This document shows positions 1 through 8,816 of a stretch of DNA of 64,000 nucleotides, in pieces; within the stretch, counting starts at the first letter, position 1, and the number at the start of each line of letters is the position of its first letter. Position numbers and translations under genes: made by a program. The notes under the pieces were generated by a model. The model was not told the DNA's origin and made no database searches. It worked only from the letters and a program-made list of their open reading frames with translations. The DNA is from Spirosoma sp. (GTDB lineage Bacteria > Bacteroidota > Bacteroidia > Cytophagales > Spirosomataceae). The stretch covers positions 62,001 to 126,000 of the forward strand of contig NZ_JAPLET010000014.1 in assembly GCF_026391055.1 (NCBI RefSeq). The letters run 5' to 3'.

Positions 1-699
1 CATACGCCCCTCCTCGTCGGTAACGACTTTAAGTGCTTTAGTTTTGTCCTGTTCCCGGGCTTCGCGCGTCGCCTTATCCTGTTTATATTCGGTTAATAGC
101 CGTTCCAGCTTCGCCTGCTTGTCGAGTGCCATCTGCAACTTCGCTTTTTTATCAGCTTGTTCTTTAGCCTGCTGGGGCGAGGTGATGGGGGCATCGTCAT
201 CGTCGAGACGGCTATCGGATTCCGCCAGCGGAAATGAAGAGGAGCCGCGGCTACCTGATGACCGGTGATTGACAACCTCGGGAAATGCGCCCGCGCTGGA
301 CTGACTTCGCCGGGAAGGTCGATTGGTTTCGTAGACAGTTGAATCTAAGTGACTCATTGACCGGCTCGATGGGGTTTTGTAACGGCTTCCGTATACGTAT
401 TCTTGTGCGTCCGGAATTCCCTGCATGTTCGATGCCTGTGGATTTTCACCCGGTGTGGAGGCACCCACGGCAGCTTCCGTCTGCAAATCCAGCTTGTTGG
501 CTTTGCTTAAGGACGTATCGGTTTTGGCCGAGGGGACCCGGGTGTTGATTACCGAAGGTGTCTGCTGGGGCGCTTCTTTCTCGGGAGAAGAGGAAACAAC
601 CCACAGAAAAGCCCCAACCAGGACTAAAAACACTGGGATACTCCACAGGAATCGTTTGTCCCCGAATAAATCTTTTAGTGATCGTTTTTGCGTTTCCAT
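1..699 (-). CDS. traM: TraM-like conjugation protein (partial, C-terminus outside window)
   Basis: The reading frame is open from an ATG at 699 to the window edge, so 233 residues are visible and the end is missing. Residues 18-36 form one membrane segment after a short basic cytoplasmic N-terminus. A long Ser/Pro/Gln-rich linker follows, then a Lys/Ala/Glu-rich stretch (about 175-225) that looks like a coiled coil. This is the shape of Bacteroidetes conjugative-element TraM, thought to be a VirB10-like bridge of the mating-pore. It follows traK and the traL-like gene with a 19 bp gap, the usual order. The family call rests on architecture and position; the conserved C-terminal domain is not in view. 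Confidence 0.75.
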   Translation of the reverse strand, partial: METQKRSLKDLFGDKRFLWSIPVFLVLVGAFLWVVSSSPEKEAPQQTPSVINTRVPSAKTDTSLSKANKLDLQTEAAVGASTPGENPQASNMQGIPDAQEYVYGSRYKTPSSRSMSHLDSTVYETNRPSRRSQSSAGAFPEVVNHRSSGSRGSSSFPLAESDSRLDDDDAPITSPQQAKEQADKKAKLQMALDKQAKLERLLTEYKQDKATREAREQDKTKALKVVTDEEGRM

Positions 700-718
700 T
701 GTTGGTTTGAAATAAAGA

Positions 719-1171
719 CTAGTTCTTATTCTGTTGAGGGAGCTGGTCCGGACTACGGCGGGTCACGCCTGACCGGGCTTTCAAGTAGTCGGCTTTGTGA
801 GTCGAATCACTGGACAATTCCCGTCGGGTAGTAGATTGACTTACATTGGCTTCCTTGGCCAATTGGCCAAGGGCTGGTACCAAAGCGGAGAGCGGGGGCA
901 GTTGATAAAACAGGTAGAGCAACCGAATGAGCCAGAAAAGTCCAATCAGGCCAAAGAATAGCAGCACTTGCCGGCGACGCTGGCTAACTGACGTTTGGCC
1001 TTCCCAGCTTCGGATTCGAAGCGTGATCCACCTGGTTACCCAACTGGTCGCCAGGTGGTAGGAGTTGTTTAGTTTTCCAACCCATGGACTTGACAGCCAC
1101 CGGGGCTGAGGGGCTAGAGCGGTACCGGGTTCTAACGGATGCCCGTTACGGCGACGTATCGGCTGTCTCAT
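719..1171 (-). CDS. TraL-position small membrane protein
   Basis: 150-residue protein with one strong membrane segment at about 69-90, a basic N-terminus and a polar Ser/Arg/Gln-rich tail. Its ATG overlaps the TGA of traK (ATGA), which supports this start and implies translational coupling. It sits between traK and traM, where Bacteroidetes conjugative elements carry traL, a short poorly conserved membrane protein. I cannot recognise a domain. The traL role is inferred from position, size and membrane topology only. Confidence 0.6.
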   Translation of the reverse strand: MRQPIRRRNGHPLEPGTALAPQPRWLSSPWVGKLNNSYHLATSWVTRWITLRIRSWEGQTSVSQRRRQVLLFFGLIGLFWLIRLLYLFYQLPPLSALVPALGQLAKEANVSQSTTRRELSSDSTHKADYLKARSGVTRRSPDQLPQQNKN

Positions 1172-1812
1172 TGGTTACGGGTGATGGTCTGGATATCGGA
1201 ATTATCCAGCGGGTGAAACCGCTCAATCATAAAGCCATGCGGATTGCGATCGGTCCGCTGAACGTCGATTAGAAACCCTTCTACATCCAGATTACGGTAG
1301 GTGACGGTCGATTCCCGAACGAGTAGTTGTTTGCCTTTCGCTCGGAAATAATAGGGGCTTTGCGTCATATTAACCTGAATTGATTCCGGGTCAATCTCAA
1401 TCTTTTGGTGGACGTTGCCCTGTACCAAGTCTGAATAGTAGCCTTTTTCGGTAAAATCCTTGTGAAGCCTGACGACAGATTCATCGCCCAGGTAGGAAGC
1501 TTCTTCAATGGTCTTACGGATCTGCTGATTGTCGGGCTCCAGGTCAAAAAATAACCGTAAGAAAGTACGGACGTGGTCTTTGGCCTCTGCACTCCGGTTT
1601 ACATTGTGATCCTGAGCCAGCGCCAGCATGATGCTTTTGCCGTTTTCCATAACGTACACCCGGGAACGCGACTTCTCGGTGATATCGAACGCCCACCAGG
1701 CAATGCCGCTGGCCAGCAGGAGCGTACCCAAAATGACCGCAAACATGACGGTGCGGATCATCTTGAACGAGGTTTCAATGTTGTGTAATGATCTGAAATG
1801 AGGAGCTTCCAT
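1168..1812 (-). CDS. traK: conjugative transfer protein TraK
   Basis: 214 residues, matching the usual size of Bacteroidetes TraK. One membrane segment lies at about 18-41, then a periplasmic domain with motifs such as DFTEKGYYSD and YRNLDVEGFL and a C-terminal segment ending near MIERFHPLDNS. TraK is a structural part of the mating-pair apparatus (VirB8-like in position and topology). It lies 28 bp downstream of traJ and overlaps the next gene by 4 bp. Recognition is by overall sequence and by its place in the tra order. Confidence 0.85.
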   Translation of the reverse strand: MEAPHFRSLHNIETSFKMIRTVMFAVILGTLLLASGIAWWAFDITEKSRSRVYVMENGKSIMLALAQDHNVNRSAEAKDHVRTFLRLFFDLEPDNQQIRKTIEEASYLGDESVVRLHKDFTEKGYYSDLVQGNVHQKIEIDPESIQVNMTQSPYYFRAKGKQLLVRESTVTYRNLDVEGFLIDVQRTDRNPHGFMIERFHPLDNSDIQTITRNQ

Positions 1813-1840
1813 AAACTTTTAGTAAGGAATAAGTGAATAT

Positions 1841-2887
1841 TTAAATCTTATTGAGCGTAGGCAGTTTGCTGTTCCATTCGCGGATTCGCTCGAACCCACC
1901 CGAAACACTGCGACCTGCACTTCGGGCAACGCCACCGCCAACGCCACCGACGCCACCCAGTACGCCCCCGCCCGCCTTGGCCCCGCCCAGCGTCTTGCTG
2001 ATGGCTTGGTCGGCTCCGCTGGATTCAACGACCCAACTGGCGGCCATCGGCACTGTCAGGTACGCCACGGTGCCAATGAGGTAAAAGATAACCATGGTAA
2101 AATCATCGAGGGTAAAGGTGCTGTCGGTAGAAGCCGCTAATTGTTGCAGATCTTTACGCAGCATCATCACGTGAATGCTTTCCAGCATACCCGATAAAAT
2201 ATTGGTAATAGGAATCCACATCAGCATGTTGATTACCCGGGTACACCAGGCCGCCAGACCGGAATAAAACCATTCGAACGTGGCCAGCCCAAACGTAATG
2301 GGACCGGTGATGAGCAAAACCACGATGAAGAAGCTGACTAAAAATTTAAGGCATAAAAAGGCAAATAGGTAGAGTACTTCTCCAAGTGTCGTCATGAGCT
2401 GATCGACAACATTCTGGACCGAGTAACTCATCATATCGGCTCCAAATTGGGTGGCGCTATCCGCATCGAACATTGCCTTTAATATCTCCATCCAGCTTTC
2501 TTCCCCGTCATGATCTGTATCGATCAGGCCAAGCGTTTTTTGTCGTTTGGCCGCTACGGCTGTCTTTTTCTGCTTGGTTAGATTATCGACCAGCGTTTTT
2601 TGGCTGTCGATAAAGGGTTGGGTCATTTCATTAAGCGCTCCGCTTACCGAGGTAACGCCGTTCACAATACCACCATAACTCATCAAACAGATAGCCAGCG
2701 CTACCGGGCGAAACAGCGGCACAATGTCGATTTCTTCATTGCGGGCTAAATGACCCCATACCCGCGTGAACACGTAACAAAGCGCGCCTAAACCGCCAAT
2801 GGCTTGGGCCAGACCAATAAACCAGCTGTATTGCGTAAGCAATTGGCTAACTAAAGTGTCGAGTTGTTGAACAACTGAATCTTGCAT
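1841..2887 (-). CDS. traJ: conjugative transfer protein TraJ, polytopic membrane protein
   Basis: 348-residue integral membrane protein with hydrophobic segments near 20-38, 57-76, 178-205, 207-230 and 265-290. A charged cytoplasmic or periplasmic section (about 90-160) contains an acidic DTDHDGEESW patch. The C-terminus is Gly-rich (about 300-335) and probably disordered. This matches Bacteroidetes TraJ, which occupies the VirB6/TrbL slot of the inner-membrane channel. It follows two secreted proteins and precedes traK with a 28 bp gap. Confidence 0.85.
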   Translation of the reverse strand: MQDSVVQQLDTLVSQLLTQYSWFIGLAQAIGGLGALCYVFTRVWGHLARNEEIDIVPLFRPVALAICLMSYGGIVNGVTSVSGALNEMTQPFIDSQKTLVDNLTKQKKTAVAAKRQKTLGLIDTDHDGEESWMEILKAMFDADSATQFGADMMSYSVQNVVDQLMTTLGEVLYLFAFLCLKFLVSFFIVVLLITGPITFGLATFEWFYSGLAAWCTRVINMLMWIPITNILSGMLESIHVMMLRKDLQQLAASTDSTFTLDDFTMVIFYLIGTVAYLTVPMAASWVVESSGADQAISKTLGGAKAGGGVLGGVGGVGGGVARSAGRSVSGGFERIREWNSKLPTLNKI

Positions 2888-2937
2888 GGGAATTGAAAAA
2901 AAGGTGATCAGTTGGGCTTATGGCCCGCTTGGGGTAC

Positions 2938-3954
2938 TTATTTTTTGGGTAGTGGCATGTAGGTATCCTTACCGCCCAATGCATCCGTCAATTGCTTACG
3001 CTGATCTTTTCGCATACTGCCTTGTATGTGTTGATTGACTTTTTTGTTGATGCCCTGTAGGTTACGCACCCGTTCTCGCATACGGTCGAGTATCGCCCGC
3101 TTCATCACCATCCGGTCATAGTGAGAATAAGCCACCATTTCCTTTTCTTCCATGGCATCATTGTCATATTCCTTGTTAGAAATGGCCATAAGTAGTTCCT
3201 TATATTTTTTTGCATCATCCATCACGATGGCATCGGAGACAAACGCGTGCCAACCATGCTCTACCTTATTTCCCGGCGCGTTTGGATCGATTTCCGGATA
3301 AAGCCACTTCAGTTTACTGTGGGTATCCTCATCTTTGAATCCATCCATGACCACCACGTGTTCGCCCCATAGTTTATCGTGTTCACTTTCCGACAAGTGA
3401 TCGGCCACCGAATTTTTGAGTTCAGGTAAGCTTTTCCATTTAGCGTTCATCCGGGCGTAATTGACCTTAAAATCCTGATACTTGGTTTTCAATTGCTTAT
3501 TGAGGGAATTCCTCGACAGGACCTTCACCCGATCGATTGCTTTCGCCAGATTTTCGTCCTTTTTCTTTTGATACGCAGAGATGATCTTCTCTGCCATGGA
3601 GCCAATGGGCATCATATCGGCAAACATCTTGACGAGTTCGTCCTTGAGCTTATCAATTAAAATATCGGTCAGCTCAACCTGGTAATCCTGTAAGCCACTC
3701 ATGATCTCACCGCCTCGTACGCGCAGGATGTTATCGACCTTCGTTTGGACGTCGAGTGAGGAGCCCCAGTCTGTATGAACGTACATCGGATCGGGCAGAT
3801 CGTTGATCGTGTAGCCCGTCCCCGGCGTTGGATTACTAGGATCATACACCTGAGCGTGAACCGGGGATACCCATAAGGTTAGGAGAAAGAAGCCAAGCCA
3901 GAAGTAACCCCGTCTGCTGTTTGGGCCGGAAACGTGTAGTTTTGGAATACGCAT
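2938..3954 (-). CDS. secreted protein in the TraI position (second of two)
   Basis: 338 residues with an N-terminal signal peptide ending near VHAQ (residues 1-35), then a Pro-rich start and a mostly helical, Lys/Asp-rich body. It resembles its upstream neighbour in layout: signal peptide, DPS-Pro segment, a helical pair near 90-130 containing LKDELVKMF, then long helices. In Bacteroidetes elements the gene between traG and traJ is traI (DUF4141), a periplasmic protein of the transfer machine. A VirB5-like or stalk-associated role is inference. I recognise no catalytic motif. Confidence 0.6.
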   Translation of the reverse strand: MRIPKLHVSGPNSRRGYFWLGFFLLTLWVSPVHAQVYDPSNPTPGTGYTINDLPDPMYVHTDWGSSLDVQTKVDNILRVRGGEIMSGLQDYQVELTDILIDKLKDELVKMFADMMPIGSMAEKIISAYQKKKDENLAKAIDRVKVLSRNSLNKQLKTKYQDFKVNYARMNAKWKSLPELKNSVADHLSESEHDKLWGEHVVVMDGFKDEDTHSKLKWLYPEIDPNAPGNKVEHGWHAFVSDAIVMDDAKKYKELLMAISNKEYDNDAMEEKEMVAYSHYDRMVMKRAILDRMRERVRNLQGINKKVNQHIQGSMRKDQRKQLTDALGGKDTYMPLPKK

Positions 3955-3984
3955 GATCGTAGAGAGTTAGCGATGAGGACTGAT

Positions 3985-4983
3985 TTATTTAATTCGACGC
4001 ACCCGCGGACTACCATCGTTACCACCCGTGTCTGCGGTGCCAATCAGATCATCCAGCGTCGTATCCCGCTGAGCATCTTTCATTCGATAGACGAAGACTG
4101 CCTTGACTTTGGCCTTCACCGATTGAGCCCGTTTTTCGCGGTCGAGAATACGCTTATACGCTTCATCCAACGTCCGGATTCGGTCTGCTTCGGCCATGTA
4201 AGCCGTGGAGGACGAGTGATTCGTGGCAAACTTGACTTCATTGACGATATCACTCATATCCGATAGTCCACCGATGAGGGCTTGTAACTGGGATTGCTCT
4301 CCGGCCGTAAACACCTTATTGCTGGCCATGGAATTGATCTGTTTGATCGTATACTCAACCGCCTGCGCGTGTTCTTTTAAATGCAGCGTTTTATAGTAAT
4401 CGCCGAAGCCGGCACTTAGCTCGGTATTACCCTTCTGCTCGGCGAAATCGACTTTCAACTGTTGGTAGTCTATCTTCTGTTGTTTTGTGTAAGCATCTTT
4501 CATTAACTTTTTGAGGGCCTCGACGCTTCGGATCGGGGAGGCTCCGAGCAAACTCTGCAGTTGGCTCATCAGCCAGCCTTCCAGCGCATCGGTTAATCCC
4601 TGAAGAATCTGGTCTTCGTACTCACCAATCAAATTTTCGACCTCCGATTTTACCTTATCGGCATACGTGGTGACCTTTTGACCAACGAACGAACCAAAGC
4701 TGCTTGAGCCACTTGTACCATCATCGCCAAGATGCTCGCCGATGGGATCAACACTGGGAACATTTCCCGGGGCCATACTTAGCGAACCTGGTTTGCTTGG
4801 GTCATAGGAGGGGGGCCAGGTTGAGGGATCATTGGGGTTGAACAATGGGTCGGTCGAAGGATTCCATGATCCTGTTGTTGAAACGGGGTCCGTCGTTTGG
4901 CCAAACGCAGGCCCGTAACCCGAAACCGGGCCCATCAAGACTAGCAGGAGCCCCAGAAGCCCGTGCATGAGTAAGTGTTTCAT
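3985..4983 (-). CDS. secreted protein in the TraI position (first of two)
   Basis: The frame opens at 5043, overlapping traG, but the ATG at 4983 is chosen because it begins a good signal peptide (MKHLLMHGLLGLLLVLMG) ending near AFGQ. The mature protein of about 305 residues starts with a Pro/Ser/Asp-rich segment carrying DPS repeats. It continues as long amphipathic helices (VKSEVENLIGEYEDQILQ) and ends in basic residues. Its layout matches the next gene, so the two are probably diverged duplicates. It sits directly after traG, so a periplasmic transfer role is likely, but no domain was recognised with certainty. Confidence 0.6.
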   Translation of the reverse strand: MKHLLMHGLLGLLLVLMGPVSGYGPAFGQTTDPVSTTGSWNPSTDPLFNPNDPSTWPPSYDPSKPGSLSMAPGNVPSVDPIGEHLGDDGTSGSSSFGSFVGQKVTTYADKVKSEVENLIGEYEDQILQGLTDALEGWLMSQLQSLLGASPIRSVEALKKLMKDAYTKQQKIDYQQLKVDFAEQKGNTELSAGFGDYYKTLHLKEHAQAVEYTIKQINSMASNKVFTAGEQSQLQALIGGLSDMSDIVNEVKFATNHSSSTAYMAEADRIRTLDEAYKRILDREKRAQSVKAKVKAVFVYRMKDAQRDTTLDDLIGTADTGGNDGSPRVRRIK

Positions 4984-5035
4984 AGACGATTGGATGTTGT
5001 AAACTGATTCGACATAATCGATGCAGTCGGCCAGC

Positions 5036-7543
5036 TTACCCATGCTGTTCCCGATAGGAGCGGATACCTAAATCGTAATTGCCCCCGTTCTCCGCTACCA
5101 GCTTTTTGACGGCCTCTTTTTCACTCTGTTCGGTGGTGAACGCCAGGTATTCTTCGACGGACACTTCCAGTCCATAAACCAGGCTGATTTGACCCGCGAA
5201 GCTCACAAAGAACTCTTTGTATTTCCGGGTTGCATTCAGATCGCGATTAACCGAGAGGGCCAGGTTCTTTTCCTGATCGGTCAGTGCCAGGAACTTCTTT
5301 ACTTCCTCAAACCGGTTTTTGTACTTCTTCTGATCCATCAAAATACGGGTGTCCGCATTGTTGATAATCGAGTCCTTAACGATCTTATTCCCCAGGATAT
5401 CGTCGATGTCCTGGGTCACAATCCAGGCCTCACCAAAATGCTTACGAACCGTCTTGTACAAGTACTTGATGTATTCAGCCATCTTCTCTTTCATAATGGC
5501 TTTCCAGGCTTCCTCAATAAGAATAATTTTACGAATGCCTTTGAGCGTGCGCATTTTCGTAATAAATGTATCCATGATGATGATGGTGACCACCGGAAAC
5601 AGAATGGCGTTATCTTTGATATTATCGAGCTCAAAGACAATAAAGCGTTCATTGGTCAGGTCAAGATTATCCGCTGAGTTCAGCAGGTAATCATATTCCC
5701 CACCCCGGTAGAAGGGTTCCATAACGACAATGAAGGCGTCATAATCAAACATTTTAGCGGTAATCCCCCGGCTATCAAGCGCCTTTTTAAAGTCATCTTT
5801 AAGGAACTCAAAGAAGGAGTTGAACGAGGGGAAAATCTCCGGGTTGAGTTCCAGATGGGAAAAGTATCCATTGACGGCTAGTGACAGGGCGGTCTCCTCC
5901 AGCCGGCTCAGGTTTTCTTCCTCTTTTTTCCACAGTGAAAGCAGCAATGCCTTGATCGACTCCAATTTTTCAATGTCCGGTCTGGCACGCCCTTCTATGA
6001 AAAAGGGATTGAATGTAATGGGCGCTTCCGGTTTATACGTTAGATACTTTCCGCCTAACATCGAGCATAGTCCTTCGTAGGAGTCGCCAACGTCGACAAT
6101 CACCATATGGGCTCCCTGAATGAAATAAGACCGCAGGAAGTGGTTGGTCAAAAAGCTTTTGCCCGATCCGGAAGGACCCAGAATAAATTTATTCCGGTTA
6201 GTGATCCAGCCTCGCTTCATGGGTGCGTCCGAAAAATCAACATACAGCGGTTTGCCTGATAGCCGATCGGTTACCCGGATGCCCATGCTTGAATACGAGT
6301 TTGGCGAGACGGACTCTTCGTTTAACAAGCACAGTGCCTGGGGGGTAAATGTCCAGAACTTATCTTCGTCAGGTAAGTCGGCCGCATTGCCTGGAATCCC
6401 GGCCCAGAACATGGATAAGCTGTCAGTAGTCGAATTTTCCCGGGGCCGAACCCCCATCTTGGCGATTGCCGCGTTGGTTTTGTTGCGCAGTTGTGGCAGA
6501 TCCGCTTTATCATTTGTCCACACCAGCAGGTTGTAGTGTGCCCTAACGGGCGGGTAACCGGTGTCGGCCGCGTAATGCAGGTAATCGTTTATTTTGGCCG
6601 CATTACTGGCATTGGCTTTTGTGAAGGACGCCAGGGCGGTCATTTGGGTAGCCCGCGCTTCCAGTTGCGGAAAGATTTCGTTACGATCTTCTTTAAAAAT
6701 ATATTGGTTATACACGTGGTTGACCCCCAGCATTAAACTGACGGGAGCAGCAAAGCCCACCGATACCGTTGAATTCTCCGTGGACAGCGCACTCACCGCG
6801 TTGTGGGTATACACGGTATCCGGTAAGTCTTCAATATCTGAAAGGGAGAAATATTTAACAATCTTATCGCCGATCATCAGATCCTCTCCGCGACGTATAT
6901 CACACAGCGGTACCACATCCGCTTCAGCCTCCAGACTCATGTAGCGTTCGAGAATACCCGGCTTATCACCTTTCTGATAGATTTCTTCACCCGCCAGCCG
7001 GCGCATGCTCACGTTGCGCGTTGAATTGATGATCGAGACGAACTGTTCGATGGCTGAATAGAACTCTGACAGCTTGATGGGGTCTGAAATCTCCTTAGAC
7101 AGAAACCGACCGGACACCAGGCTGGTCTGCATGGTTGACACGGCCCGCTTGGATGTTTTCGTTAGGTATAAATAGCAGCGGTGGTTGAGGTAGGGTCTCT
7201 CGTGAAAATGCCGGGACGATGCTTTATCCAGAAATGTATTCCGAAACCCTCCTTCCTCTACCCGCGTCGGGTCATAGGTGTCAACCGTGAAAAAGTCCTG
7301 TTTATGAAAAATAGAGTGTTCTGGCAAAACCGAGAGCGCCTTACCCCACATTTCATTTAATTCCCGGAAGTCACCCGTTTCAACCCGGAATTCACCTTCC
7401 GTGACGTGCGCGGAAAGCGTGTAGATCTCCGGTAAGGTCATTTCATAACAGACGGTAATATCGCCCATCTTAGAAATGATGCAGTCATTCTCAATTGACC
7501 GCAGAGGCCAATACTTCATTAAGTCTTCTGTGCGTTGGGCCAT
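5036..7543 (-). CDS. traG: conjugation ATPase TraG (VirB4 family)
   Basis: 835-residue cytoplasmic ATPase that powers assembly of the mating channel. The N-terminal VirB4-type domain covers roughly 1-400. The P-loop GPSGSGKS lies near residue 457 and Walker B, IILIEEAW, near 674, followed by VTQDIDDIL and the RILMDQKKYKNRF region typical of TraG in this phylum. Full length for the family. It is followed by the secreted TraI-position genes and preceded by traF with only 3 bp between. No frame problems seen. Confidence 0.95.
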   Translation of the reverse strand: MAQRTEDLMKYWPLRSIENDCIISKMGDITVCYEMTLPEIYTLSAHVTEGEFRVETGDFRELNEMWGKALSVLPEHSIFHKQDFFTVDTYDPTRVEEGGFRNTFLDKASSRHFHERPYLNHRCYLYLTKTSKRAVSTMQTSLVSGRFLSKEISDPIKLSEFYSAIEQFVSIINSTRNVSMRRLAGEEIYQKGDKPGILERYMSLEAEADVVPLCDIRRGEDLMIGDKIVKYFSLSDIEDLPDTVYTHNAVSALSTENSTVSVGFAAPVSLMLGVNHVYNQYIFKEDRNEIFPQLEARATQMTALASFTKANASNAAKINDYLHYAADTGYPPVRAHYNLLVWTNDKADLPQLRNKTNAAIAKMGVRPRENSTTDSLSMFWAGIPGNAADLPDEDKFWTFTPQALCLLNEESVSPNSYSSMGIRVTDRLSGKPLYVDFSDAPMKRGWITNRNKFILGPSGSGKSFLTNHFLRSYFIQGAHMVIVDVGDSYEGLCSMLGGKYLTYKPEAPITFNPFFIEGRARPDIEKLESIKALLLSLWKKEEENLSRLEETALSLAVNGYFSHLELNPEIFPSFNSFFEFLKDDFKKALDSRGITAKMFDYDAFIVVMEPFYRGGEYDYLLNSADNLDLTNERFIVFELDNIKDNAILFPVVTIIIMDTFITKMRTLKGIRKIILIEEAWKAIMKEKMAEYIKYLYKTVRKHFGEAWIVTQDIDDILGNKIVKDSIINNADTRILMDQKKYKNRFEEVKKFLALTDQEKNLALSVNRDLNATRKYKEFFVSFAGQISLVYGLEVSVEEYLAFTTEQSEKEAVKKLVAENGGNYDLGIRSYREQHG

Positions 7544-7546
7544 GAT

Positions 7547-7909
7547 TTAGTTGCGTTTTAGTTTAAATCGATCCCAGGTTGACGTTTTCACCTCTCGCTT
7601 GATCAGCATATCCCGGTAAGGCCGGGTGCTGCGCACCTGAATGACGGTTGGATACCGATTCCGCGCATTGAATTTGGATAGTCCCCGTTCACCATGCTTT
7701 TTACTGTAGGAGGCCAGCGTATTGTAGCCTAAAAAAACCATGACGAACATGACGCCATAGGCATACACGGCGGGTACGCCGATGAGCATAGCGATGGTGG
7801 CCACCACCATGCCGCCAACCGTGCCACCCGCCAGGTAGATCAAATAATTCATGCCCCTGATTCCGAGTACCTCGGGCGGGCGATCGACACCTTTATTGAT
7901 TTGATACAT
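7547..7909 (-). CDS. traF: TraF-like inner membrane protein (DUF4133)
   Basis: 120 residues. It begins MYQINKGVDRPPEVLGIRG, a recognisable DUF4133 opening, followed by two membrane segments (about 25-45 and 48-66) and a basic cytoplasmic tail. This is the VirB3-like subunit that partners with the VirB4-like TraG, and it lies immediately upstream of traG with a 3 bp gap. Length and layout are normal for the family. Confidence 0.9.
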   Translation of the reverse strand: MYQINKGVDRPPEVLGIRGMNYLIYLAGGTVGGMVVATIAMLIGVPAVYAYGVMFVMVFLGYNTLASYSKKHGERGLSKFNARNRYPTVIQVRSTRPYRDMLIKREVKTSTWDRFKLKRN

Positions 7910-7917
7910 AGTGCGTC

Positions 7918-8229
7918 TTAGCGGAAAAGCAGATCAAAGAAGTAAGGGAAGTACAGGCAGAACAGACAGGCAAATATCCAGGCGAATATGGATCGGTACA
8001 TGTCCGGATCAGCCATCTGAAATTTGTTATAAACCTTTACCGAGCCGATCATCGCGCAGATCATAGCCACTGTTCTGCCTAGAATCTTCATGGCCTTATA
8101 AGCACTTGATATCTGATACGTAGCTTTGGCTACGGCTGTGGGAGGCGCGCCACCCGCCCAGACATCCGAACAAGTCAGTAAGAGCAGGGACAAAAGAACC
8201 AGCGGTAAAATCCAAGGCCTAGTCAACAT
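7918..8229 (-). CDS. DUF4134-type pilin-like membrane protein, second copy
   Basis: The frame is open to 8343, but the internal ATG at 8229 is chosen. It starts a signal peptide (MLTRPWILPLVLLSLLLLTC) and leaves an intergenic region holding a perfect hairpin. The mature part has two hydrophobic segments (about 45-65 and 75-100) around a short loop with KFQMADPD, parallel to KWSNGDPD in the upstream gene. This is the TraE/DUF4134 pattern, a VirB2-like small subunit. The two neighbours are paralogues; this one has bulky aromatic residues in its last segment. 8 bp separate it from traF. Confidence 0.7.
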   Translation of the reverse strand: MLTRPWILPLVLLSLLLLTCSDVWAGGAPPTAVAKATYQISSAYKAMKILGRTVAMICAMIGSVKVYNKFQMADPDMYRSIFAWIFACLFCLYFPYFFDLLFR

Positions 8230-8278
8230 GAGGATACCATTAAGAAGTGAAAGGATGCTTGTTGGAGTCAGCTTTAAA

Positions 8279-8310
8279 CGCCGAACCCCACCGTCAGGCA
8301 GGGTTCGGCG
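8279..8310. promoter_or_regulatory. perfect 10-bp hairpin between the two DUF4134 genes
   Basis: CGCCGAACCC, a 12-nt loop, then its exact complement GGGTTCGGCG. No U-tract follows in the direction of transcription, so it is more likely an RNA processing or stabilising structure, or a weak attenuator, than a full terminator. Confidence 0.55.
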
Positions 8311-8339
8311 ATTGTGACCTAGGTAATCGGTGAGCCATA

Positions 8340-8675
8340 TCAACCTGGAGTAAAAACCGCACCCAGTATAACGACGACCAGTCCGGCAAAAATCAAGGCA
8401 CCGAACCAGGAAGCAGCGGCTTTTCGGGTATCAGGATCACCATTGGACCATTTTCCGTATACCGACGCAGCACCGACCAGACCGATGATCGCCATGACGG
8501 TGAACATTAACTTTTGTACCGTTGGCCACATGGCCCGAATGCCCGTATTGGCTTGTTCCAAACCAGCTGCAGCCGTCGCTGTTCCACCCGCCATGGCATA
8601 CACGCCAATGCTCAGGAGCGCGCAGGTGATTACCAGAGTTCGGGTATTCCACCCTCTTACAAGAAGTTTTTTCAT
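8340..8675 (-). CDS. traE: TraE-like DUF4134 protein (pilin-like)
   Basis: The frame is open from 8699, but the ATG at 8675 (MKKLLVRGWNTRTLV) is preferred because it starts a normal signal peptide and leaves room after an upstream hairpin. The mature part has two membrane segments, with the family's loop SVYGKWSNGDPDTRKAA between them and a small-residue-rich final segment. DUF4134/TraE proteins are small VirB2-like subunits of the Bacteroidetes transfer channel. A promoter candidate and a copy of the element-wide GTGACCG-A9 motif lie just upstream, so this gene may begin its own transcription unit. Confidence 0.8.
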   Translation of the reverse strand: MKKLLVRGWNTRTLVITCALLSIGVYAMAGGTATAAAGLEQANTGIRAMWPTVQKLMFTVMAIIGLVGAASVYGKWSNGDPDTRKAAASWFGALIFAGLVVVILGAVFTPG

Positions 8676-8703
8676 AAGACTATGAAAGGTTTGATTCAAT
8701 GGA

Positions 8704-8721
8704 GATAGACCCCCGTCTATC
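8704..8721. promoter_or_regulatory. 5' leader hairpin of traE
   Basis: GATAGAC, loop CCCC, GTCTATC: a perfect 7-bp stem just upstream of the traE start. It may protect the transcript or affect its translation. Confidence 0.4.
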
Positions 8722-8727
8722 TTGATT

Positions 8728-8762
8728 CAAAAGTATTGATTCGAAAGTACCCTAAAACAAAA
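8728..8762 (-). promoter_or_regulatory. promoter candidate for traE-traM operon
   Basis: On the minus strand a TACTTTTG box (8735-8728) matches the Bacteroidetes -7 consensus TAnnTTTG. TTTTG at 8762-8758 could be the -33 element, at a slightly long 22-nt spacing. The GTGACCG-A9-TAA motif lies just upstream. Confidence 0.45.
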
Positions 8763-8770
8763 GCCTTTAA

Positions 8771-8790
8771 TTATTTTTTTTTCGGTCACA
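8771..8790 (-). repeat. GTGACCG-A9-TAA motif, copy 1
   Basis: Minus-strand sequence GTGACCG, nine A, TAA, immediately upstream of the traE promoter candidate. The 19 bases are identical to the copies at 12094 and 16397. An A-tract next to a fixed GTGACCG box suggests a protein-binding or UP-like element. Confidence 0.6.
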
Positions 8791-8816
8791 CTTTTAGAAA
8801 AAAATTGTGTGTACTC

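Noticed and set aside
5189..5690. long plus-strand ORFs opposite traG
   Set aside because: Frames opposite a strongly recognised traG; residue mix shows no real protein features.
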